Below, piece after piece: positions 41,118-47,941 of a stretch of 64,000 nucleotides of DNA. The stretch's first letter is position 1, and each line of letters begins with the position of its first letter. The notes under the pieces were generated by a model. It had not been told where the DNA came from. It searched no databases and saw nothing but the letters and a program-made list of their open reading frames with translations. The DNA comes from an uncultured Lachnospiraceae bacterium (GTDB taxonomy: Bacteria; Bacillota; Clostridia; Lachnospirales; Lachnospiraceae), in NCBI GenBank assembly GCA_902801415.1, contig CADCIK010000001.1, positions 118,297 through 182,296 of the forward strand, read 5' to 3'. The position numbers were made by a program, and so were the translations under genes.

Positions 41118-41537
41118 TTACGGAACCGGCGTTTCGATTGCCTTTTTTATATCCCAGCCGGCTGCAAGCCTGTGTCTCAGGGTATCCGGTTTAATCCCCG
41201 CCCAGGCTGCCCACTGGCTCGCGGTTCCGGTAAGTGTCAGCGTGAAGTAGTTACAATTCGTCCTGTTTCTGTTGCTCTGTATTCGTGATACCCACCTGCA
41301 ATTTTCCGGACAGTAATCGCCTTTCGGGTCAATACGATCGATCACGAGGCGGCCCGGCTTCCAGCCGTGCGTGACGGCCCAGCGACCGAACGCCCGGTAA
41401 TCATGTCTCCATTCATCACATACCTTGATACCTTTCGCGCCGTAGTATTTATAGCTTTGATGTGCCTCACAATAGCAGCGTAAAAGCATGTTGATCCATG
41501 ATATATACCAGCCCGGCCTTTTGTTACTCTTTTCCAT
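41118..41537 (-). CDS. Phage DNA-binding protein of the HNH/AP2-associated type
   Basis: 139 residues. WINMLLRCYCEAHQSYKYYG, then AKGIKVCDEW, and IDRIDPKGDYCPENCRWVSR form the signature of a phage protein family found near homing-type endonucleases. The C-terminus TASQWAAWAGIKPDTLRHRL plus GWDIKKAIETP is a helix-turn-helix-like module. No HNH catalytic histidines are evident, so DNA binding rather than cleavage is more likely. It is the first gene of the late operon, following the leader terminator. Confidence 0.68.
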   Translation of the reverse strand: MEKSNKRPGWYISWINMLLRCYCEAHQSYKYYGAKGIKVCDEWRHDYRAFGRWAVTHGWKPGRLVIDRIDPKGDYCPENCRWVSRIQSNRNRTNCNYFTLTLTGTASQWAAWAGIKPDTLRHRLAAGWDIKKAIETPVP

Positions 41538-41561
41538 TTTTTACTATTCCCCTATTGCAAC

Positions 41562-41587
41562 AAAAAAAAGACCGGTTTCCCAGTCTT
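41562..41587 (-). terminator. Terminator at the end of the late leader
   Basis: Minus-strand AAGACTGG-GAAA-CCGGTCTT (one G-U) followed by eight U, between the late promoter and the first late gene. Confidence 0.85.
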
Positions 41588-41767
41588 TAACAGGTCCATG
41601 CCGTGCTGCCTGCCTGTCCCGCACGGTTTAGGACGCTTCTTATTTAATTGATCATCCCCCCATAAGGGAGGCCGGGTAGGATAATATCCCGCCCGGCCAG
41701 TGTTTCAAAACAGAAAGGAGATGATGAGATTGACGGAAAAGTAGCTTTTCTTCTACTCTTTCCATCA
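41588..41767 (-). ncRNA. Late-operon leader RNA or small RNA
   Basis: The transcript from the promoter at 41773-41801 would run about 200 bases to the terminator at 41562. It contains hairpins GGCCGGG / CCCGGCC (41670-41698) and CCGTGC / GCACGG (41601-41626). A frame starting with ATGATGGAAAGA near its 5' end (about 40 codons) has no ribosome site. Either a read-through-controlled leader or an independent sRNA. Confidence 0.58.
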
Positions 41768-41772
41768 TAGCA

Positions 41773-41801
41773 ATTATAGCACTTTGCTCTGGACACGTCA
41801 A
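41773..41801 (-). promoter_or_regulatory. Late promoter (leftward)
   Basis: Minus strand: -35 TTGACG (41796-41801), 17-base spacer, -10 TATAAT (41773-41778). It is the best promoter upstream of the late module. Confidence 0.85.
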
Positions 41802-41984
41802 CAACAAAATATACATTTTGCACATTTTATATATGTTTTGCAGTTATATTTATCATGTGAGTGTAACAAGAACGCATGTTTTCAAGTGGGATATTTTACA
41901 AAGTTTCTGCCTGTGTTTTGTGAAGTACTGCTAATGTCTGTTGCTGCGTCATGGGATCCGTACTGCGTCAGTTCTGTTTGCCAT

Positions 41985-42361
41985 ATGGAAGAACGCGAGG
42001 CGTTCTTCTGCCCGTTCTTATTTTAAAGCCCCGCCGGAGAAACCCGCCGCCCACGGAACTGTTAGTACTACTAATTATGCCCCGGTAGCAGGTCCACCGC
42101 AGAAGGACTAACACAAAGCCCCACACACAACATGGCCACCCGCCCAGCCAGTGCACTTCGGCAGGACAATATAATATAGGATCATCGAAGCCCACAGAAG
42201 GACAGTCTTTTCTCATGCAGAATAATATATATAGTATTTTCAAAACCCGCAGAAAGAACATTCCCCGGCGGCGCAGCGCGCCGGAAAACACTATATATAT
42301 AAATATATTTTTTTTCTTTTCTTTTACAGAAAAAAACTTACCGCGTAAGAAAAATTCGTAC
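41985..42361. ncRNA. Duplicated 375-bp non-coding element, copy 2
   Basis: Homologous to 15950-16320 in the same orientation. Opening hairpin GAAGAACGC-GAG-GCGTTCTTC (41988-42008) keeps the stem and changes the loop. A second GC hairpin near the end is CCGGCG / CGCCGG here, against CGCGG / CCGCG in copy 1. In this copy the word GCAGAAGGAC and close variants occur three times. It lies upstream of the late promoter and downstream of the restriction gene. Confidence 0.6.
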
Positions 42362-42386
42362 GCCGTCAGAAAATTTCTTACCGTTT
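42360..42386. repeat. 27-bp repeat, first copy
   Basis: ACGCCGTCAGAAAATTTC, then T/G, then TACCGTTT recurs at 42647-42673 with one mismatch. It overlaps the iteron-like CTTACCG words at the end of element copy 2. Confidence 0.7.
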
Positions 42387-42450
42387 CTTACCGATTATCC
42401 AAAAAACGTTCATTTTTGCACACGTTATATATAACTAACCGCCTAAGAAG

Positions 42451-42472
42451 CCTTTATTTATCAGCTTTTTTA
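42451..42472. repeat. 22-bp direct repeat, left copy flanking the RM cassette
   Basis: The 22 bases beginning CCTTTATTTATCAGC recur exactly at 46021-46042, 24 bases inside attR. Confidence 0.85.
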
Positions 42473-42781
42473 AACCGCCCGGCAGTTTATAAAATTTTTA
42501 TAATTTAACGATATATCGTATTTTTTCATCAAAAAACAGCAAAAAACGCATTTTTTTACACTAAAAAACACACGAATTTCATGCCTTTTTTTTGCCCTTT
42601 TTTCTCTCTTTTTTCTCTCTTTTTTCACTCTTTATGATACCGTTCGACGCCGTCAGAAAATTTCGTACCGTTTTTTATATATATTATCTATTATTATATA
42701 CTTAAAAACCCGCTGCCCGGTCCTACCATAAAAGTATATAAAGGTATATAATATACATGATATGCTATTATATCACTCCCT

Positions 42782-42825
42782 AAAAAGAGGAGCCGTCCCA
42801 ACCGGAACAGCCCCTCTTTTTTTTT
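42782..42825. terminator. Bidirectional terminator after the RM gene
   Basis: A long hairpin with arms near AGAGGAGCCGTCC and its complement, flanked by an A run on one side and nine T on the other, so it can stop transcription in both directions. Confidence 0.8.
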
Positions 42826-42852
42826 CTCTCTCTTTTTTCTCTCTCTTCCTTC

Positions 42853-45657
42853 TTATTTTTTCTCTGTCATTTTCTGGTAGAGACGCATCAACCACGCAAC
42901 GCAGGCAGCTTCGTCCGTCTCTTTTATCGGCATCCCGTATGCCTGCATAACGGCTTTGTCGTTCGCCGTGTGCGCTTTTCTCAATTCCGGCGGCATTGTT
43001 AACGGATCATATAAATCCGCAAGACTGCTGTCAGGATACAGCGCCCGCGCTTGTAAGATCCCCCGCGCCGTGTCTTCAATCCTCTTTCGTTGTTCTAAGG
43101 ACGGAGAGGGCCAGGGGAAGTTATTATAAACAGCTGGGGAATATCTGAAATCGCTCTTTATCCTTCCGCATACAACCCGCAGCCATGCGTTGTGAACATT
43201 CGATGTCAGTATCCCAAAGCTGTAAATCTTAACGTTCGGAATAATACTGCACGCGTCCCCCGCTATCACTTCCGGTTCAATAAATCCAATCGGGATATAT
43301 CTCCTGTTCTGTGATGAATGACGAGGAAACACAAGGTATGTCTCCTCGGGCTGCCTTATCTGACAAAACAAATAAGGATACTGCGCCATTTTCTGTATTC
43401 TGTCCGCATTGCTTCTGCTTCTTAGTTTCTGTACTCTTTGCAGTCTCTCTTTTATCTCCGGTATCTTTGAGTATTCGGACGGGTTTCCGTCCTTGAACCA
43501 CAGGCAATATCTTGAAAAGCTCCCAACTTTGTCATGTAAAAACTCACGAGCGCCAATAAACGGCCTTATATACTTGTTCAAAACAGGATATTTCCGGAGC
43601 ATTTCTTCTTTTTCTTCTGCTGTTAGTGTCAGAGCTCCGTCATCTGTCGGAGGGCTGCCTGTTGTCATTTTCGGCATTCCGTTTTTCGGTTTATTGATCC
43701 TGTTTTCAATCCATATATCTGGAGCTGCGAGCAAATACGGGTTTATGTGGTCAACATAGCTTTTTGACTCCGTTTCAACGAGAAGCTTCTTTTTGTTGTC
43801 GTCTCCAATAGAAAAACCGACAATAACACAGTGCACGACCGCTTTGTCAGAGGCCTCACTATCCCATATAAAGGTCCTGTGTGCGAAGTCTATAATCGTT
43901 CCTTCACTCATCATATATCGCCAGAATGTAGGAACTGACTCACCCTGACAAATAGAATTTGTAGAAACAAACGCGACCTTTATTTTCTTTCCGGCGCCTT
44001 TAATCAGCGTGACCGCCTTTTTATACCAGCAAATAACGTAATCCAATTTTGTCTCAACCGAACCCGCGCCCCATATAAGAGACATTTCTTCCGCCTGCTC
44101 TTTTGTTCTGACTGACTGCCCCACAAACGGCGGGTTTCCGATAATGTATGACAGCCTTTCGACCGGAACGCAGTCTCTCCAATCCACGCGCAGTGCGTTC
44201 TTTTCCTTTATGCCCTTATATTCTTTCAGCGGGAAAAAGTCCAGGCTCTGATGTACTATGTCTTCCGTTTCTTTCATGGTCTGTGACTCAGCTATCCATA
44301 AAGCCGTCTGTGCCACGGAAACAGCAAAATCATTTATCTCTATGCCGTAGAACTGATGTATGCTCACCTGTATCGGTGACTCCTCTTCGAAGCCGAACGT
44401 TATCTGCCCGGTCATCGTCTTGGAGTCCGCCGCCACGATCAGCCGAAGGACCTCGTTTTCAATCCGTCGCAGTGAAAGGTATGTCTCCGTCAAAAAATTC
44501 CCGCTGCCGCAGGCCGGATCAAAGAACACGAGCCCCGCCAGTTTTTTCTGGTATTCTTTCAGCTTTTTCTTCTGTGTTCCGGGGACCTGTATTTTCTTTA
44601 TCTCTTCCAGCTCCGCCCGCAAGTCATCTAAAAACAGCGGGTCTATGACCTTGTGAATATTCTCTATGCTGGTGTAGTGCATTCCCCCGGCCCGTCTCGT
44701 TTCCGGGTTCAGCGTGGACTCAAACACCGCGCCGAATATCGTGGGAGAAATCTTCGACCAGTCAAACTTCGCCGCCTCTGCGAGCGTGTCTTTAAGCTCC
44801 TGCGTTATTTTAGGAATGACTATGTTCTCGTCAGAAAACAGGCCGCCGTTGACGTATGGGAAGGCCTCCACCTCTTCCGGCAGATACATGTCAGCGCGGT
44901 CTTGTAAGGGTTTGTCAAGCGCCTTGAACAACTCCACGAGCTTTCCGCGTATGTCTCCGGGTTTGTACTGCAATATATACCGGCTGAAAGCGTCCTTCGC
45001 GCCGAACAGCCCCGCATCCTCTGCATAGAAACAAAATACCAGGCGGACACATAATATATTAAGGCTCTTTTGCGTTCTCTTTGCCAGTGGGTCATTATAC
45101 TGTGTCAGGAAGCGGTCACGGATCTTTCCGACAAGTTCGCCCGCTGCTTTCGACAGTTCGACTTCTTCCGTTATCTTTTTTGTATCTTTTTTAACAAGGA
45201 AGTCCAAAAGATGATACTTCGCCGGCAGCTCATCCAATGTAAGCTTTACCGGTTCCGGCTTCCGTGTATTCAGGTCATAAATCCAAATATCACGAAAATT
45301 GGAGAGAACGATCCACCGTGCCCGTTCTTCATACGGCAGATAGTTGTCATACCCCTTCGCCTGTTCGTAAGGCGTTTTGCCGTCGTGTCCGGCCTGCGGT
45401 TTGTCAAGCGGGATCCCGAGTGACTTTTGTTCTATGATAACGCGCGTCTCCGGGATATAGACATCTATTCTCTCCGTGCTGCCCTTCGCCCCGGTCAGTT
45501 TCTTTTCAAACTGCACGCGCTGTGTGACGTCCTCAACGCCTAAAATGTCGTGAAGAAGCTCAATCCAATAGCTGCGCGCGTCTTCGTCCTCTTTTCCTTT
45601 TCCGTTCCAGCGGTAATAAAATTGTCTTGCTGCCTCGCGGGCCTGTGCGTCTGTCAT
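42853..45657 (-). CDS. MmeI-like single-polypeptide restriction-modification enzyme (type IIL/IIG)
   Basis: 934 residues; ATG 45657 follows AGAGGTG. N-terminal PD-(D/E)xK nuclease: ERIDVYIPET with VIIEQKS (ExK). A helical connector follows. Adenine-N6 methyltransferase: motif I FFDPACGSGNFLTETYLSLR and motif IV IGNPPFVGQS (NPPF). The C-terminal target-recognition region has family blocks RPFIGAREFLHDKVGSFSRY, SSQNRRYIPIGFIEPEVIAG and SFGILTSNVHNAWLRVVCGR then YNNFPWP. It methylates and cuts with one chain, so no partner genes are needed. As prophage cargo it could exclude other phages. Recognition site cannot be predicted. Confidence 0.9.
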   Translation of the reverse strand: MTDAQAREAARQFYYRWNGKGKEDEDARSYWIELLHDILGVEDVTQRVQFEKKLTGAKGSTERIDVYIPETRVIIEQKSLGIPLDKPQAGHDGKTPYEQAKGYDNYLPYEERARWIVLSNFRDIWIYDLNTRKPEPVKLTLDELPAKYHLLDFLVKKDTKKITEEVELSKAAGELVGKIRDRFLTQYNDPLAKRTQKSLNILCVRLVFCFYAEDAGLFGAKDAFSRYILQYKPGDIRGKLVELFKALDKPLQDRADMYLPEEVEAFPYVNGGLFSDENIVIPKITQELKDTLAEAAKFDWSKISPTIFGAVFESTLNPETRRAGGMHYTSIENIHKVIDPLFLDDLRAELEEIKKIQVPGTQKKKLKEYQKKLAGLVFFDPACGSGNFLTETYLSLRRIENEVLRLIVAADSKTMTGQITFGFEEESPIQVSIHQFYGIEINDFAVSVAQTALWIAESQTMKETEDIVHQSLDFFPLKEYKGIKEKNALRVDWRDCVPVERLSYIIGNPPFVGQSVRTKEQAEEMSLIWGAGSVETKLDYVICWYKKAVTLIKGAGKKIKVAFVSTNSICQGESVPTFWRYMMSEGTIIDFAHRTFIWDSEASDKAVVHCVIVGFSIGDDNKKKLLVETESKSYVDHINPYLLAAPDIWIENRINKPKNGMPKMTTGSPPTDDGALTLTAEEKEEMLRKYPVLNKYIRPFIGAREFLHDKVGSFSRYCLWFKDGNPSEYSKIPEIKERLQRVQKLRSRSNADRIQKMAQYPYLFCQIRQPEETYLVFPRHSSQNRRYIPIGFIEPEVIAGDACSIIPNVKIYSFGILTSNVHNAWLRVVCGRIKSDFRYSPAVYNNFPWPSPSLEQRKRIEDTARGILQARALYPDSSLADLYDPLTMPPELRKAHTANDKAVMQAYGMPIKETDEAACVAWLMRLYQKMTEKK

Positions 45658-45730
45658 ATATATCACCTCTCTTTTATCATTTTACCCCATATATGATTAA
45701 AAGAAAATTTAAAAACACGCCCCCTCTCGC

Positions 45731-45741
45731 AAGTGCATACA
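45731..45741. repeat. Inverted integrase arm-type site
   Basis: AAGTGCATACA, the reverse complement of the TGTATGCACTT word at attL. Confidence 0.5.
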
Positions 45742-45956
45742 TCCCCTGTATTTGTAACATTTTGTTAATATCTAGCATACACGGCAGCGGGCTCTTTTCT
45801 CCCTCTTTTCTTATTCTCTCTTTTATTTTTTCTCTCTTTCTTTCGTGATCTTTTCCTATGTTTGCAAAAAGAGAGGGAGCACGCCCCCTAACGGTTCCCG
45901 TTCCCCCTCTTTCTTTTTCCTTCGTTTTTCCCTTGTTTTTCGGCTTTTTAAAATCT

Positions 45957-45978
45957 TGTATGCACTTTTGTATGCACT
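45957..45978. repeat. Tandem integrase arm-type sites near attR
   Basis: TGTATGCACTT at 45957-45967 and TGTATGCACT at 45969-45978, matching the attL set. Confidence 0.65.
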
Positions 45979-46020
45979 CGCCGTTTTTGCCGTTTTTCGC
46001 GCGTTCTGATGCCGTTTTTT

Positions 46021-46042
46021 CCTTTATTTATCAGCTTTTTTA
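46021..46042. repeat. 22-bp direct repeat, right copy
   Basis: Exact match to 42451-42472. A short stretch after both copies (GCAGTT followed by ATTTTTA-type sequence) is also similar. Confidence 0.85.
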
Positions 46043-46065
46043 GCAGTTACATTTTTAATGAGGGT

Positions 46066-46086
46066 GTTCAAGTCCCCCTCTCGCTA
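46066..46086 (+). repeat. attR core (21 bp)
   Basis: Exact repeat of the tRNA-Met 3' end at 5911-5931; beyond it lies host DNA. Confidence 0.93.
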
Positions 46087-46090
46087 CTTA

Positions 46091-46123
46091 AAAAGGAAAA
46101 CGCGAAACGCGTTTTCCTTTTTT
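46091..46123 (+). terminator. Ancestral tRNA-Met terminator, displaced by the prophage
   Basis: A perfect 14-bp stem AAAAGGAAAACGCG / CGCGTTTTCCTTTT with loop AAA and a T run on the plus strand, four bases after attR. In the unlysogenised chromosome it would directly follow the tRNA. Confidence 0.88.
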
Positions 46124-46126
46124 TAT

Positions 46127-46188
46127 GGGGTCTGACCCCATTACGTAATTGTTTCACAGTTAACAATTTTGTAATGGGGTCAGACCCC
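46127..46188. repeat. Imperfect palindromic REP-like element
   Basis: Two 27-base arms in inverted orientation with two mismatches and an 8-base loop. Each arm starts with the palindrome GGGGTCTGACCCC followed by ATTAC. Such GGGGTC(A/T)GACCCC palindromes are dispersed repeats in several bacterial genomes, some tied to Y1/RAYT transposases. No transposase is in this window. Confidence 0.7.
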
Positions 46189-46195
46189 TAATACT

Positions 46196-47294
46196 TTACG
46201 ACAGCATGCTCTCCTTACTGTCTTCCAGCTTCTGCAGATATCTGTCAAACTGCAGTTTCAGGAGCGCGGCCGTCGGGACGGCAACCAGCAAGCACACCGC
46301 CTCCAAGAAGGGCGGCGACAACAAGCAAAGGATGGACGTCAACATTTGCAGAAAGAAGTCTTGGATTGATGATGTTGCCGTCAATAAACATAATGATCGC
46401 TATGATCGCGACTCCCAGGATCATTTTGCCCCAGTCCCCGGATGGAATGCACACGATGACTGTTGCAGCATAGCCGATAATAGGCCCAAAATAGGGGATC
46501 AGATTGCCGAATCCCATGCAAATACCGATCAATACGGCGTAGGGAATGCCTGCAATCGAGAGTGCTATAGAAGAAAGCACGCCTACAATAGCGGCATCCA
46601 CCATCTGCCCTCGTATATACCCTGAAAATGCATTGTCCGCGTCTTTCATAAAAATCATGAATTCATTCTTATGCTTATCTCCAAAGATCAGACGGAAAGC
46701 GCGTCCCCAATAGGAGACAATGCTGTTCTTTTCATCCAACAGGAAATAGACAGCAAAAATGACGCCGAACAACAGGCCTGAGAAGAAGTTTTCTAAAGCA
46801 CTCGTCACCCCCTTAAGGATCGACGAGATGCTGCCGCTTGAAAAATTAAGAGTCTGCATGATCTGTTCCAGATACTTGCTGAAATCCTGATACTCTTCTT
46901 CCAGCTGCGAGTATACACTGGTAATTGAATCCAGACTCAGTGCCCCAAGATTTTTATAAATGGATACAATGATCATGATCAGCGCTGTGATGAGTATTGC
47001 TGCAATGATGCCAAATGTAATGAGTACGCTGGCCGGCCTTGCATATCCGCGCTTCTTATCTCTGTTAAAAAATTTCTCAAACCGATTCACTACCGGCAGG
47101 AGGAGATACCAGATGATCCCTCCTATAATGATCGGTTTGAGAACGGCGCTGAAGATTGCCCCCAGCCTTGACCAGACAGGCCCCGTACCTGAAAGCAGTA
47201 CCGCTGCGATACCGGTCAGAAGGACTGTAACTGCCGCATATACGCATATCTTCAGGTATTTCTGATCCAGTCCGCTTAAAAACCTCTTTAACAT
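46196..47294 (-). pseudogene. AI-2E-family transporter, C-terminus frameshifted
   Basis: The main frame (349 residues from ATG 47294) has the family's many hydrophobic segments (ICVYAAVTVLLTGIAAVLLS, FFSGLLFGVIFAVYFLLDEK, NLIPYFGPIIGYAATVIVCI) and the late motif GNIINPRLLSANVDVHPLLV. After LLGGGVLAG it leaves frame, ending at 46245. The expected end VAVPTAALLKLQFDRYLQKL is present in the next frame and ends at 46196. Several residues (about LLGML) also seem lost, so a small deletion near 46290 is likely. Members export quorum signal AI-2 or act in Na+/H+ exchange; substrate not predictable. Confidence 0.78.
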
Positions 47295-47318
47295 ATTTCT
47301 CCTTTAGCTTCTGTCAGA

Positions 47319-47525
47319 CTATCTCCGTCTGTAATCCGCCGATACATCCGCATAAGTACGTTTTCCGCTTATATAGTCTGCATAAGCGTGTTCTGCATCT
47401 TTGCCGCGGAACACTTTGCACAGGCCGCACATATCGCAGTCGGCAATACAGGGATATTTGGTTTTGATGAAAGCTCTTCGCTCTTCAGCGGTCGATCCTG
47501 CAATCTCTGGCGCGTTGATCATCAT
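47319..47525 (-). CDS. Small Cys-rich protein (68 aa)
   Basis: MMINAPEIAGSTAEERRAFI, then KYPCIADCDMCGLCKVFRGK with four Cys in a CxxxCxxCxxC pattern that could bind a metal or Fe-S cluster. AGGAGGAATT precedes ATG 47525. It lies next to a second Cys-rich small gene (47607) that has a similar end (YxxYIxGxxx). Function unknown. Confidence 0.75.
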   Translation of the reverse strand: MMINAPEIAGSTAEERRAFIKTKYPCIADCDMCGLCKVFRGKDAEHAYADYISGKRTYADVSADYRRR

Positions 47526-47606
47526 AATTCCTCCTGTTATCATCTGTTTCCAAATCATATCACCCGGTCTTTACGGCGCAAGGTAATATTGCGGCGCACC
47601 GCAGCT

Positions 47607-47825
47607 TCACCCGCGGACAAACGGCGCGCGGAATTCCGCGTTGATCTCCCGGATCTCTTTGATCCCGTCGATATACGGCTGGTAAATGCTTTCTGTTCTG
47701 CCGCCTCCGCGGTTGTCACATCCGGAACAGAATTCACAATCGATCCCGCATGCACCCCAAAGCGCCTGATGGACTATGCGGATCCTCTCTTCACGTGTGG
47801 TATCTTTGATCAATATGGAGTTCAT
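47607..47825 (-). CDS. Small Cys-rich protein (72 aa)
   Basis: MNSILIKDTTREERIRIVHQ, ACGIDCEFCSGCDNRGGG with four Cys, and IYQPYIDGIKEIREINAEFR. AAGGAG lies before the ATG. Proteins of this kind are common in clostridia; metal binding is likely but no role is known to me. Confidence 0.78.
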   Translation of the reverse strand: MNSILIKDTTREERIRIVHQALWGACGIDCEFCSGCDNRGGGRTESIYQPYIDGIKEIREINAEFRAPFVRG

Positions 47826-47941
47826 ATGCTTACTCTCCTTTCTGACAAAGTATATGTCTTTTGCTTATTATATCATATCAATAACGTAGGGATACAATAA
47901 CAAGCGTAAAGAACAATCTTTTGTCAAAAGACCAATGATCA

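Larger units (their letters stand above)
42387..42852. other. AT-rich non-coding spacer downstream of the restriction gene
   Basis: Very AT-rich, with long T runs, the second 27-bp repeat (42647-42673), one copy of the 22-bp direct repeat (42451-42472) and the bidirectional terminator at 42782. No gene is supported. AT richness with repeats would suit an origin or a protein-binding region, but nothing proves it. Confidence 0.45.
45658..46065. other. Non-coding right end of the prophage
   Basis: Holds integrase arm-type sites, the second 22-bp repeat and a GC hairpin with AGAGGG / CCCTCT arms at 45866-45917 that has U runs on both sides (possible bidirectional terminator). Pyrimidine-rich on the plus strand. 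Open frames here are short and unsupported. Confidence 0.5.
5911..46086. mobile_element. Integrated siphovirus prophage, about 40.2 kb
   Basis: Bounded by the 21-bp att repeat in tRNA-Met. Gene order is that of a temperate siphophage: integrase, early replication genes, divergent repressor, then a leftward late module that, in transcription order, runs regulators, terminase, portal, head, tail, tail tip, holin and endolysin. A restriction-modification gene is cargo at the right end. The split portal gene suggests the copy may be defective unless that frameshift is a sequencing error. No excisionase was recognised. Confidence 0.95.

Noticed and set aside
41968-42291. 107-codon minus-strand frame in duplicated element copy 2
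   Set aside because: The matching part of copy 1 does not keep this frame, so it is chance within a non-coding element.
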